From assembly GCF_023715785.1 (NCBI RefSeq), contig NZ_JAMBOX010000020.1, positions 1 to 64,000 of the forward strand: 64,000 nt of DNA. The letters run 5' to 3'. The DNA is from Neobacillus niacini. Lineage in GTDB: Bacteria; Bacillota; Bacilli; Bacillales; Cytobacillaceae. The notes beneath the pieces are model-generated. The model was given only the letters and a program-made list of their open reading frames with translations. It searched no databases and was not told the DNA's origin. Both the position numbers and the translations under genes were made by a program. Each line of letters starts with the position of its first letter. Position 1 is the stretch's first letter. Shown in pieces: positions 8,931 to 17,737 of this stretch.

Positions 8931-10469
8931 TTATTCCCACTCAATTGTAGCAGGCGGCTTGCTGGTAATGTCATAGACGACCCTGTTCACATGGGCAACT
9001 TCATTGACAATTCTGGTCGAGATGACCTCCAGTACCTCCCATGGAATCCGGGCCCAGTCAGACGTCATGCCATCAATCGATGTCACGGCACGGATACCAA
9101 TTGTATAATCATAGGTACGGGTATCGCCCATTACCCCCACACTGCGGATGTCCGGCAGCACGGTAAAATATTGCCAGATTTCGCGGTCAAGGCCGGCCTT
9201 TTTAATTTCCTCGCGTAGAATCCAATCCGATTCGCGGACGATTTCAAGCTTATCTCCCGAGATTTCTCCAAGAACACGGATGCCTAGACCTGGTCCCGGG
9301 AATGGCTGGCGCCAAACAATCTCATCCGGAATGCCAAGCTCGGTTCCGAGCGCGCGGACTTCGTCTTTAAATAGTGTATTCAACGGTTCAATTAATTTGA
9401 ACTGCATGTCCTCTGGCAGGCCGCCGACATTGTGGTGCGATTTAATCGTTTGGGCCGTTGCCGTTCCACTTTCGATGATATCTGTGTAAAGAGTACCCTG
9501 GGCTAAAAACTCAATTCCTTCCAGCTTGGCTGCTTCATCATCAAACACATAGATAAATTCATTACCGATAATCTTACGCTTTTTCTCAGGATCAGAAACA
9601 CCTTCCAGTTTGGATAAGAAACGATCTTTGGCATCGACCTTGATCACGTTCATATGGAAGCCTTCTGAGAATGTTTTCATGACACTTTCCGCTTCATTTT
9701 TCCTGAGTAAACCGTGGTCAACGAAAATACAGGTTAATTGGTCACCGATTGCCTTATGAATCAAGACGGCAACAACGGAAGAATCAACACCGCCGCTTAA
9801 GGCACAAAGAACCTTTTTATCGCCAACTGTTTCGCGGATTTTCGCCATTTCCATCTCAATAAAGTTTTCCATTGACCAATCGCCACTGCAATCACACACG
9901 TTGAAAACAAAATTTTTCAACAGGTCATTGCCATAAACTGAGTGGCGTACCTCCGGATGGAACTGAACGGCATAAAGTTTCCTTTCCTTGTCGCTCATTG
10001 ATGTAATCGGGCACGATGGGCTTGTCGCGTCAATCGTAAATCCTTGAGGTGCCTCTACCACCAAGTCGCCATGGCTCATCCAGACAATCTGCTCCTCCGG
10101 AAGGCCGGCAAACAGTTGAGATTGATTTTCCACCTTCATTGTCGCTTTTCCGTACTCACGATGCTTGGCTTTTTCAACCTTGCCGTCAAAATGAACGGTC
10201 ATCAACTGCATTCCGTAGCAAATTCCTAGAATCGGCAGGCCCATTTCAAAAATTTCTTCGTCACAGCGGAATGAATTTTCATCATAAACACTGTTTGGAC
10301 CTCCAGAGAAAATAATACCCTTCGGATTCATTTTCCGGATTTCTTCTGCGGTAATCGTATGCGGATGCAGTTCACTATACACGCCAAATTCGCGGATCCG
10401 CCTGGTAATCAACTGATTATATTGGCTGCCAAAGTCCAACACGACGATCATATCTTGCATTCCTGTCAA
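8931..10469 (-). CDS. guaA: GMP synthase (glutamine-hydrolysing)
   Basis: Makes GMP from XMP, ATP and glutamine, the last step of guanine nucleotide synthesis. It has an N-terminal class I glutaminase domain with the catalytic cysteine in GICYGMQL and the His/Glu pair in FHPEV, an ATP pyrophosphatase domain with the P-loop LSGGVDSSV, and a C-terminal dimerisation domain ending KPPATIEWE. I choose the TTG at 10469 (512 residues), because AGGTGG lies 6 bp before it and the upstream codons would overlap that site; B. subtilis GuaA has 513 residues. A guanine riboswitch leader precedes it. Confidence 0.95.
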   Translation of the reverse strand: MTGMQDMIVVLDFGSQYNQLITRRIREFGVYSELHPHTITAEEIRKMNPKGIIFSGGPNSVYDENSFRCDEEIFEMGLPILGICYGMQLMTVHFDGKVEKAKHREYGKATMKVENQSQLFAGLPEEQIVWMSHGDLVVEAPQGFTIDATSPSCPITSMSDKERKLYAVQFHPEVRHSVYGNDLLKNFVFNVCDCSGDWSMENFIEMEMAKIRETVGDKKVLCALSGGVDSSVVAVLIHKAIGDQLTCIFVDHGLLRKNEAESVMKTFSEGFHMNVIKVDAKDRFLSKLEGVSDPEKKRKIIGNEFIYVFDDEAAKLEGIEFLAQGTLYTDIIESGTATAQTIKSHHNVGGLPEDMQFKLIEPLNTLFKDEVRALGTELGIPDEIVWRQPFPGPGLGIRVLGEISGDKLEIVRESDWILREEIKKAGLDREIWQYFTVLPDIRSVGVMGDTRTYDYTIGIRAVTSIDGMTSDWARIPWEVLEVISTRIVNEVAHVNRVVYDITSKPPATIEWE

Positions 10470-10527
10470 GTCAAGCCACCTCAATCTAATTAAAGTTAGT
10501 TTAGTTTTGCCATTTTTACTAAGAAAT

Positions 10528-10680
10528 AAAAAAAACTAGAATCCTCCCCCCAAAGTCTCTTAGGAAGGCAGAATTCTAGTTCTCTCGCATTTGCTCTATG
10601 ACCGATTCTGCCTTCATAGTCAGGCCATTTACGGCAGCCCGGTAGAGACTCTCGAACCCTATTATCGAGGATATATGAAG
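10528..10680 (-). promoter_or_regulatory. Purine (guanine-type) riboswitch and terminator before guaA
   Basis: On the minus strand the aptamer spans 10680-10612: P1 CTTCATA/TATGAAG, AGTCTCTACCGGGCTGCC, GTAAATGGCCTGACTATG. The specificity base is C, hence guanine. The P1 3' strand continues as TATGAAGGCAGAAT, which can pair with ATTCTGCCTTC at about 10564-10575 as an antiterminator. The alternative is the terminator ACTAGAATTCTGCC...GGATTCTAGT with TTTTTTTT at 10528. This is the second guanine switch in 2 kb. Confidence 0.93.
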
Positions 10681-10727
10681 GTACACATTAAATTACAACA
10701 TATTGTAACAATAGGATGTTTTTTTGG

Positions 10728-12908
10728 TCAAGCAATTGTCTTTTTAATTAAATTTTCCCACAACTCCCGGTTATCATCCCAGCTTCCCTTAGGGAGAGTT
10801 TGATGGTACAAGTACTGCTCATAACTGTTCGTCAGCCTCGTCATCTCCCGGGTTGAGAAAAAGCTGTCGATATAACGGGCATAGCTGCTTAAGGTTTGAT
10901 TTTCCCGGCGCTTTAATCCGTAGCGGTCAAGCTGTTTCAGTAAAATCAAATAGGCAGTCCCGATCGTATCGTCTTGCTTCTTAAAACGGTAGCGGAACAT
11001 GAAAATGTACGGAACCCACTTACCACGGATACGGTAAAGCACCCATACAACAGCTGCAATGACCAAGAACCAGACTACAAGTGAAAGCCAATTGTTATTG
11101 AAAAATTTTTCTATCGCACTCCAAATCGCCGTGAAGTCATATGATGAATCTTTTGCTTTGGCCGGCGCTTCATCAATCTCTTCCTTCTGCGGCTTTGGAG
11201 CCGGTGCAGGAGCAGGGGTTTGGGTTCTGGACGTCGTTTCCCCAGACGTATAATCAATGCTTAATCCATTTGAATACCCTTTGGTTGGTTCAAATGGAAC
11301 CCAGCCTTGCCCCGGGATAAATGCCTCCACCCATGAATGAGCATTATTATTGGTAATCTGATAAATTTCCTTCGATTCATCGCCTTGGGTGTATTCCGTG
11401 AACTCTCCGCCGGTAAAGCCCTTTACCCAGCGTGTCGGAATGCCGATTGTCCGAAGCATGACCGCCATCGAGGTGGAAAAGTTATCGCAATAACCAACTT
11501 TTGTATCAAACAGGAATTGGTCAACGTAGTCGTCCTCTTCCCCTGGAAGGGCAACATTTTTTTGGTCATACGTGTACTCGATATTCCCGAAATAACTCTC
11601 CACTGCCTTTGCTTTATCAAACCAATTGGTTTTGCCCGCAGTTATTTCTTCCGTTAATTGCTTAATTCTTGCGGGAAGATTTTCCGGAATCTTTGTATAT
11701 CTTTCGTAGAATTCCTGGTTCATGACAGTCGGGTCAAACCCAGTGGGTTTTCTTAAATCGATTGCCTTATACCTCGGGACCTTAAAGTCAACGCTATAAC
11801 CATTGGTTTTGAGATTTTTAATTTTTTCTGTCGTTGTATCGATCCGAATCGGGTATCTTTCAGGAACATTCACTTCAATAAATCTTTGGATCCCTGCCGG
11901 ATATACAATTAATGATGATTCCTTGACCGAAGTGATTCTTGCGGTTTCATCCCTTGTTTCCACACTACTTGGGATTGAAAATACCGGAACAAGATCGGCC
12001 TTCGTAAAATCAATCGGGGTCGATCCCGAGGCGACCCAGCCCTTGCCCGTATATATATCCTTCGTTTCAACCTTCCAGTAGTGCTTGCCGTTCGATTCAA
12101 TCGTAAACACAGTTGTATTATCCCCGATAAATGGGCCGCCAAGTCTCTCATCATTAGACCCGTAGCCGATTCGACTGATTCCGCCAGGGCCGTCGCTGCC
12201 GTCTTGTCCCTTGGCCGCCGTCAAATACGGAACCGGATCGGGCCAAATCGGCGCCGCCTTCGGAGCGGCCATACCAAGCAGCACACTGAAAGCAATCATG
12301 CCGACCAGCGGCACCATCCATTTTTTCATCGAGAAGGATTGGCTGCCATGCTCTCTCATGCTGATTCGGAAATAGGTCAGCATCCCCATCACAGCAAATC
12401 CTGCGCCAACCGTACGGACAATCGCGACAGTTGCGTTATATTCGGTGAAGGTATCCAACACGGTGATATAAACTAATGTCATAAAAAAGAAAATGAAGAT
12501 CCGCTGCTGACGCAACAGCCAATAATGCAGCAGGTACACCATTAACCACAGCAGGACGAAAAATAAGATGGTGCGAAATTCATCGGTTAAATCATTCCAA
12601 TTTCTTGCAAATATCAACCCTAGGTTTTCCGTCATATCGGATAAGAAGGCATTCAGCCAGTCAGGCTGGAAAAATCCACCCTCATAATAGAGCCGATTAA
12701 CAGAAAACAGGATAAAAAATGCATTAATCAGCAATTGCCAGATCCACTTCAGTCGGAGGTACGATCCGGCGAAGGCAACGATTAAAAAAATGATGAACGT
12801 TTCAATATTGTCGGTATCGGTCAATTGCTCAACCGGCCGCAGCCATTCCCACAACAACAAAAAGCCAAATACGTATAAAAGAAAGGTGGGAAAATCCCGT
12901 TTTATCAT
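10728..12908 (-). CDS. yebA: Transglutaminase-like membrane protein (TgpA/YebA type)
   Basis: The 726-residue protein has about six N-terminal transmembrane segments (1-215), an external region with a transglutaminase core (Cys in VGYCDNFST, His in NNAHSWVEAF, Asp/Glu region PFEPTKGY), a Pro/Ala-rich linker (TPAPAPAPKPQ), a further transmembrane helix near 605-625, and a C-terminal cytoplasmic DUF4129-like domain. It overlaps the upstream DUF58 gene by 4 bp. The trio MoxR ATPase, DUF58, transglutaminase is a conserved unit, and yeaC-yeaD-yebA precedes guaA in B. subtilis. The substrate is unknown; a role at the cell surface is inferred. Confidence 0.88.
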   Translation of the reverse strand: MIKRDFPTFLLYVFGFLLLWEWLRPVEQLTDTDNIETFIIFLIVAFAGSYLRLKWIWQLLINAFFILFSVNRLYYEGGFFQPDWLNAFLSDMTENLGLIFARNWNDLTDEFRTILFFVLLWLMVYLLHYWLLRQQRIFIFFFMTLVYITVLDTFTEYNATVAIVRTVGAGFAVMGMLTYFRISMREHGSQSFSMKKWMVPLVGMIAFSVLLGMAAPKAAPIWPDPVPYLTAAKGQDGSDGPGGISRIGYGSNDERLGGPFIGDNTTVFTIESNGKHYWKVETKDIYTGKGWVASGSTPIDFTKADLVPVFSIPSSVETRDETARITSVKESSLIVYPAGIQRFIEVNVPERYPIRIDTTTEKIKNLKTNGYSVDFKVPRYKAIDLRKPTGFDPTVMNQEFYERYTKIPENLPARIKQLTEEITAGKTNWFDKAKAVESYFGNIEYTYDQKNVALPGEEDDYVDQFLFDTKVGYCDNFSTSMAVMLRTIGIPTRWVKGFTGGEFTEYTQGDESKEIYQITNNNAHSWVEAFIPGQGWVPFEPTKGYSNGLSIDYTSGETTSRTQTPAPAPAPKPQKEEIDEAPAKAKDSSYDFTAIWSAIEKFFNNNWLSLVVWFLVIAAVVWVLYRIRGKWVPYIFMFRYRFKKQDDTIGTAYLILLKQLDRYGLKRRENQTLSSYARYIDSFFSTREMTRLTNSYEQYLYHQTLPKGSWDDNRELWENLIKKTIA

Positions 12909-14122
12909 CGCAGGCTCACCTCCGAGAACACGGCTGCAAAATCGCCTTCATGCACCATGACAACCCGGACACCGCGGGCGTTTGCAATCGCAATGAGCGA
13001 ACGCTCATCATCAGTTGGCAATTCTTTTTGGCCTTTCATTAAAAACAACGTAATACTACCTTTACGCTGCCCGAGAAAGCTTGCTTTTTCAATGAGCGGT
13101 TTATTCAGCTGTGCTGTTATAAGCATAAACGAGATGGATTGTTGAATGAATGCCCCGTCGGTCTCCAACACTTTTTCCAGCGGAATAAAGCTCTTTGCTT
13201 CAATTTTCGCCAAATGGTAAAACAGCTGCTGTAAATGCTGCTCGCCGCCTCTGATTGGAAACGAGACCCGTTCTTTGCTAATGGTCAGGAGTCCAGTTTG
13301 GGCCCCTTTCTTTAAAACCGCCCTTAATAGTGAAGCGGTGAAGGATACGACAGCTTCAAAGCGCTTATCCGGTACACAGTCCATCACCACGAACACGTCA
13401 TGTGATTGCCGCTGTTCAAATTCCTTCGTCATAATCTCGTTTCTCTTGGCAGACGCCTTCCAGTTAATCCAGGAAAACCGGTCGCCAGGCTGATAATCCC
13501 GAACACCGACGGCCATAGTCGTATCGCGCTGGACCCGTTCCCGTGATGCCGTTAATCCTTGGTCATACTGGTTTTCAAACGGCCGATAGAGCAGCTCGGT
13601 AAACGCCGGATAGACGATAATTTTCCCTTCAACAGGATGGGTCTTTTCCTTTTCAAACAATCCAAGCGGATCGCCAATTTTTAAAGTAATGGCTTGGAAA
13701 AAATGTTCGCCCCGAGGCAGTTTATTAATCGTATATTCATAGGAAAGTTGTTTGCTAAAGCCCGGAAACAGGATTGCCTTGGAAGAACTGAGTTTCTCGG
13801 CATATTCCAATGCTTCGGTCAACTCATCCTTAATGATCAAGTAAAATAACGGAAACCCCATTGAACGCTTAATATTGACCGTGACCTTCAACGGTTCGCC
13901 GGCATTGTAATCCGTTTTGCTTAAGGTCCTGGACACTTCCAGCTCATTCAAGGAATAGAGCGATAGCGCCACAGAGTAGATGGCAAACGGCAAGAAACTG
14001 TAAAACAAAAACCAGCTGACGAATCCCCCTTGAAACATTGCATAGGAAAAGGCTAGGAGGATTAACAGGAACAGCAGGATAAACCTCCATGCTTTTTGGG
14101 TGAATTTCCAAAGCGTCTTCAT
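12905..14122 (-). CDS. yeaD: DUF58 domain protein (YeaD-like)
   Basis: A 405-residue protein with two N-terminal transmembrane segments (about 12-55) and a cytoplasmic region with the DUF58 signature RDYQPGDRFSWINWKASA. The remainder resembles a von Willebrand A-like fold. It lies one base after yeaC and overlaps yebA by 4 bp, so the three are one operon. DUF58 proteins are thought to act with MoxR ATPases in assembly or metal insertion; the exact role is unknown. Confidence 0.88.
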   Translation of the reverse strand: MKTLWKFTQKAWRFILLFLLILLAFSYAMFQGGFVSWFLFYSFLPFAIYSVALSLYSLNELEVSRTLSKTDYNAGEPLKVTVNIKRSMGFPLFYLIIKDELTEALEYAEKLSSSKAILFPGFSKQLSYEYTINKLPRGEHFFQAITLKIGDPLGLFEKEKTHPVEGKIIVYPAFTELLYRPFENQYDQGLTASRERVQRDTTMAVGVRDYQPGDRFSWINWKASAKRNEIMTKEFEQRQSHDVFVVMDCVPDKRFEAVVSFTASLLRAVLKKGAQTGLLTISKERVSFPIRGGEQHLQQLFYHLAKIEAKSFIPLEKVLETDGAFIQQSISFMLITAQLNKPLIEKASFLGQRKGSITLFLMKGQKELPTDDERSLIAIANARGVRVVMVHEGDFAAVFSEVSLR

Positions 14123-14123
14123 T

Positions 14124-15080
14124 CTACTTCACAAGCCTTCGAATCGGAACAGGGACTCTGGCCACCACACGGTTCACGACTTCTTCAGCAGAGATGCCCT
14201 CGAATTTTGCTTCCGATTTTAAAATGATTCGGTGCGACAGGACGTACGGAGCCAAGTATTGAACATCGTCCGGCAGCACATAATCGCGGTTGTTCACATA
14301 CGCATACGCTTGTGCCGCTTTCATCAGGGCGATGGAACCGCGCGGGCTGGCGCCCAGGTAGACACTTCCGTGGCCCCGGGTACCGTTGACGATGTCGACG
14401 ATATAGCGCTTAATGGTATCATCAACGAACACTTCCTTTACTTCCTGCTGCAGTCCAATCAGGCCATCGAGATCAATGACCGGCTGCAGGTCCTCAATTG
14501 GCGGAGTCTTTTGCGCCCGGTTGAGGACCTCGATTTCTTCCTGTATGTCCGGGTAGCCCATTTTCATTTTTAAAAGGAAACGGTCGAGCTGGGCTTCCGG
14601 CAGCGGATATGTACCCTCGTATTCAATCGGGTTTTGCGTGGCCATGACGAAAAACGGCTTGCTTAGTTTATGGGTCACGCCGTCAATAGTGACGCTCGCT
14701 TCCTCCATTCCTTCAAGGAGCGCAGATTGTGTTTTGGGCGAAGTCCGGTTGATTTCATCAGCAAGGATGATGTTGCCCATCAGCGGACCAGGGCGAAATT
14801 GGAATTCCATTTCTTTCGGGTTGTAAATTGATACACCAGTTACGTCGGACGGGAGCAGGTCCGGTGTGAACTGGATGCGGCGGAACTTGGCATTCACCGA
14901 TTTTGCAAGAGCGCGGACCATCATGGTTTTGCCGACGCCTGGCACGTCCTCAAGCAGCACGTGGCCGCCTGCAAGCAGGGCGACGAGACTGAGCTCAGCA
15001 ACGTTCCGCTTTCCAATCATCACTTTCTCAATGTTGGCGAGTATTTGATCTATAACAGGGTTCATATGTTCGTGTGCCAA
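14124..15080 (-). CDS. yeaC: MoxR-family AAA+ ATPase (YeaC-like)
   Basis: A 318-residue cytoplasmic ATPase with Walker A LEDVPGVGKTMMVRA, Walker B NIILADEINRTSP, sensor 1 VMATQNPIEYEGTYPLPEAQ (typical MoxR) and a C-terminal lid domain. First gene of the yeaC-yeaD-yebA operon. GAGGAATTACC precedes the start, and the N-terminus MAHEHMNPVIDQIL allows a second ATG four codons in. MoxR proteins are chaperone-like; the client is unknown here. Confidence 0.9.
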   Translation of the reverse strand: MAHEHMNPVIDQILANIEKVMIGKRNVAELSLVALLAGGHVLLEDVPGVGKTMMVRALAKSVNAKFRRIQFTPDLLPSDVTGVSIYNPKEMEFQFRPGPLMGNIILADEINRTSPKTQSALLEGMEEASVTIDGVTHKLSKPFFVMATQNPIEYEGTYPLPEAQLDRFLLKMKMGYPDIQEEIEVLNRAQKTPPIEDLQPVIDLDGLIGLQQEVKEVFVDDTIKRYIVDIVNGTRGHGSVYLGASPRGSIALMKAAQAYAYVNNRDYVLPDDVQYLAPYVLSHRIILKSEAKFEGISAEEVVNRVVARVPVPIRRLVK

Positions 15081-15298
15081 GGTAATTCCTCCTCATTGGG
15101 GTCGATGGTGCGAATTTATAACATTCTATCTATGTATTCGATTTTTTCCTGAAAAACTCCTGTAAAAAGACATAGAAAGTTCAAATATTAGACGGGGGAA
15201 ATAGGGGGAGGGTTTCATAGGGCTGGGCGGCTGGGCGATGAAGGACAAAATCATGTTTCCGCACGCACGAAATATCCTTCTTGAGCTTAGCGCCCCCT

Positions 15299-15500
15299 TC
15301 TATTAGACATATTTTTGTTTTTTCAGCTAATCTTGTCTAATAGATGTGTTCTATTAGACACTTTCACGCCTTATCCAACTCATTTTGTCTTTTAGAGGCG
15401 CTTTATTAGACAATTTCATGCTTTATCCTGGCCATTTTGTCTTTTAGACGCCTCCTATTAGACACTTTCACTCTCTAGAAAGAAATTTTGTCTATTATAA
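15299..15500. repeat. Four degenerate 52-bp tandem repeats
   Basis: The word TATTAGACA recurs at 15301, 15352, 15404 and 15456 (periods 51, 52, 52). Each unit also has TTTCA-GC-TTATCC-like middle text and an inverted copy (TGTCTTTTAGA or TGTCTAATAGA), so each unit is itself an imperfect hairpin. The array lies in the gap upstream of the yeaC operon, and I see no gene in it. Confidence 0.75.
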
Positions 15501-15503
15501 AAA

Positions 15504-15528
15504 TTTTGGCTGCCACTTGGGCAGCCAT
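15504..15528 (-). terminator. Terminator after the 138-residue membrane protein gene
   Basis: On the minus strand, GGCTGCC-CAAGT-GGCAGCC is followed by AAAATTTTT, directly after the stop codon of the 15534-15950 gene. Confidence 0.75.
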
Positions 15529-15533
15529 ATTTT

Positions 15534-15950
15534 TTATTTTTCTTTAGAAACGGCATTATAGCTTTCCAATTTTTTAAATCGTTTTTTCTTTTTTAGGTAC
15601 TTTTCATTAAGCACCATCACTTTCCCATTCTCAGCAGGAGTGAATTTCCGATAAACGGTTTTATATTTTTCAAAAGCCAAGTGCCCTAAAAGATATATAG
15701 GCAGGATAATGACCGCAAGGATTATTAATGTGGGCATCAACTTGAATTCATTCCCAGCGATATAATTTGTCATGATCGCATGCGCCGTAATCGACACCAT
15801 GATGGTGATAATCACATTACATATATGGAAAGCGACCGCATCCCCGGTTTCCCGAAACAATCGCTCTAGTTCATACTTAAAAAAAAGCGTAACAAACACT
15901 GAAATTACAATGACAATAAGGGAAACAAAATATGTAAAAACCATGTACAA
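15534..15950 (-). CDS. Uncharacterised membrane protein, 138 residues
   Basis: Three probable transmembrane segments are visible (FVSLIVIVISVFVTLFF, the IITIMVSITAHAI region, LIILAVIILPIYLLGHLAF), followed by a basic cytoplasmic tail ending in KKKKRFKKLESYNAVSKEK. No family is recognised. The gene has its own terminator and lies alone between the tandem repeat array and the bL25 gene. GGGGGCTG precedes the ATG at 15950. A small transporter-like or stress membrane protein is possible, but nothing in the sequence decides this. Confidence 0.6.
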   Translation of the reverse strand: MYMVFTYFVSLIVIVISVFVTLFFKYELERLFRETGDAVAFHICNVIITIMVSITAHAIMTNYIAGNEFKLMPTLIILAVIILPIYLLGHLAFEKYKTVYRKFTPAENGKVMVLNEKYLKKKKRFKKLESYNAVSKEK

Positions 15951-16021
15951 GTTTTCAGCCCCCCACTAACATATATAACACCATTATAGCTAATGATTGG
16001 AAAGAAGGTAATATTTACCTA

Positions 16022-16070
16022 AAAAAAGTCTACAGCAGCAGCACAAAAAATGCTTCTGCTATAGACCGAT
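16022..16070 (-). terminator. Terminator after the bL25 gene
   Basis: On the minus strand, GTCTATAGCAGAAGCA and TGCTGCTGCTGTAGAC form a long stem around TTTTTTG, followed by TTTTTTT. Confidence 0.78.
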
Positions 16071-16104
16071 AATTTTTCACATGAAAGTCCAAGTGAAATT
16101 ACGA

Positions 16105-16704
16105 TTAGATACTTGCAACTTCAACCTTACTACTATCCTCTTCGTCCTCCGCCTCAGCTTTCACATAGTCGATCATCACTATGGTTTCATCATCCTCATG
16201 GTTAATCGTACAGTTACGATAATCCTCTTTAATATCGGCCACTCTAACAGTATGGCCGATTTCAAAATCCGTGATGTCAATTTCAATTTCATTCGGAATA
16301 TCATCCGCTTTTGCTCTTATATCCAATTCATGAAGATATTGTTTCGCAATTCCTCCGACTTTCTCGCCTTTAGATGTTCCCTTTAGAATGACACTAACTT
16401 TTGTATCGAGTTCCGTATGCTGATCGACCTGAAGAAAATCTACATGAAGAATCTCCTTTTTTACAGGGTCATTTTGGTAATCTCTTAAAATAACATTCTT
16501 TGATTTACCATCAAGATTTAGGGAGATAATGCCGTATCTGCCAACACCCTTCATCACATTCAGTAAATCTGAGTTTTTTATAGAGATGGATTTAGTATCA
16601 ATATCGCTTCCATAAACAATTCCAGGGATTTTCCCATCGTTCCTTAATTTTTTCAAAGAAGATTTTTTGAAATTGTTTCTTTCTTGAGCTACTAGCGTAT
16701 TCAT
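16105..16704 (-). CDS. rplY: 50S ribosomal protein bL25 (general stress protein Ctc)
   Basis: A 5S rRNA-binding ribosomal protein. The 199-residue protein has the N-terminal L25 domain (LVAQERNNFKKSSLKKLRND, GKIPGIVYGSD) and a C-terminal beta domain (IPNEIEIDITDFEIGHTVRV), the two-domain Ctc form found in Firmicutes. The acidic tail (AEAEDEEDSSKVEVASI) is usual. In B. subtilis ctc is stress-inducible and lies between gcaD/prs and spoVC. Here it is instead a monocistronic gene beside a sugar cluster, which suggests a relocated or additional copy. GGAGTTAAAATG is the start region. Confidence 0.88.
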   Translation of the reverse strand: MNTLVAQERNNFKKSSLKKLRNDGKIPGIVYGSDIDTKSISIKNSDLLNVMKGVGRYGIISLNLDGKSKNVILRDYQNDPVKKEILHVDFLQVDQHTELDTKVSVILKGTSKGEKVGGIAKQYLHELDIRAKADDIPNEIEIDITDFEIGHTVRVADIKEDYRNCTINHEDDETIVMIDYVKAEAEDEEDSSKVEVASI

Positions 16705-16959
16705 TTTAACTCCACCTTCCAGATTATTTAAATTTCAGACACTTTTTGTAAAAATGTCTAAAAATTTTATACAATTTAAGTATATCTAATCTTAGATATT
16801 ATTTCAAACTTGCCTGATCGGATAACTGAGTCAAGCAGCTGACATAAGTATACATCAATCTGCAATATTTTGCTGTTTTTTTAAAAAATGACAATAAATA
16901 TCGCGAAAAATTGCATTTTATTGCAATGTTGATTAAACTATAACACAAGGAGGTGTTTT

Positions 16960-17721
16960 ATGCTAATCGAAGAAAGACTTGAAAAAGAAATGAAAATCAT
17001 TGAAGAAAATAAGACTGTGACAATAGAAAGTCTCGCTGAATTTCTAAGCGTTTCAAAAGATACGATCCGAAGAGACTTAATAAAACTAGAAAAAAAGAAT
17101 GTTATAAGAAGAATACATGGGGGAGCCGTGTTAGCTAGTAAAGAGGCTCTTATTTTTAATTACTCAGAAAGAGCAAATCAGGGAAACTCTATTAAGGAAA
17201 AAATTGCAGAGAAGACTGCTAAATTAGTCAAAGATCATTCATCCGTTATTTTTGATTCGTCTACTACTGTGGAAGCTGTTATTCCTAAATTAAACGGGAA
17301 GAATTTGAAAGGGATTACCAATTCTCTTACTCATGCTATTCTTCTTGCTAAGAATGAAAGGACAAGTGTTTCAGTGTTTCCTGGCAAACTTAATAATGAA
17401 CAGTTGTTTTTATATGGGGCCGAGACGGTGGATAAAATTAGACAATATCATGTTGACTATACATTATTAGGGGTATTTGCCATTTCTGAAAATGGCTTGT
17501 TTATTCATACAGAGGAGGAAGGGTTGGTTAAACGGGCAATGGTCCAAAGAGGGAACAAGATCATTGCATTAGCCGATCATACAAAAATTGGTACAACGGG
17601 TTATTTCAAAGTATGTTCCCTCGATGAAATTGATATATTGGTTACTGATAAGATGCCGGAGCTAAAGTTTGTGGAGTTACTAGCACAAAATAATGTAGAT
17701 CTTGTAATTACTGACGAATGA
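16960..17721 (+). CDS. DeoR-family transcriptional regulator
   Basis: DNA-binding regulator of a sugar pathway. The 253-residue protein has an N-terminal DeoR winged HTH (TVTIESLAEFLSVSKDTIRRDL, IRRIHGGAVLAS) and a C-terminal sugar-phosphate sensor domain (VIFDSSTTVEAV, GVFAISENGLF, ALADHTKIGTTGYFKVCSLDEIDILVTD). A strong AAGGAGG lies before the ATG. An upstream promoter (TTGCAT, 17 bp, TAAACT) overlaps two ATTGCA repeats that could be its own operator. It is co-directional with the M24-like gene 16 bp downstream and close to the divergent mannose-family PTS operon, which it may control. Confidence 0.88.
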   Translation: MLIEERLEKEMKIIEENKTVTIESLAEFLSVSKDTIRRDLIKLEKKNVIRRIHGGAVLASKEALIFNYSERANQGNSIKEKIAEKTAKLVKDHSSVIFDSSTTVEAVIPKLNGKNLKGITNSLTHAILLAKNERTSVSVFPGKLNNEQLFLYGAETVDKIRQYHVDYTLLGVFAISENGLFIHTEEEGLVKRAMVQRGNKIIALADHTKIGTTGYFKVCSLDEIDILVTDKMPELKFVELLAQNNVDLVITDE

Positions 17722-17737
17722 TTAGGAGAATACGTTT

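Noticed and set aside
8626..10680. Adenine specificity for the purine riboswitches
   Set aside because: Both carry GACT (C at the specificity position), not GATT, and the genes are for guanine metabolism and uptake.
15299..15500. Tandem array as a CRISPR
   Set aside because: Units are about 52 bp with no distinct spacers, are degenerate throughout, and no cas genes are near.
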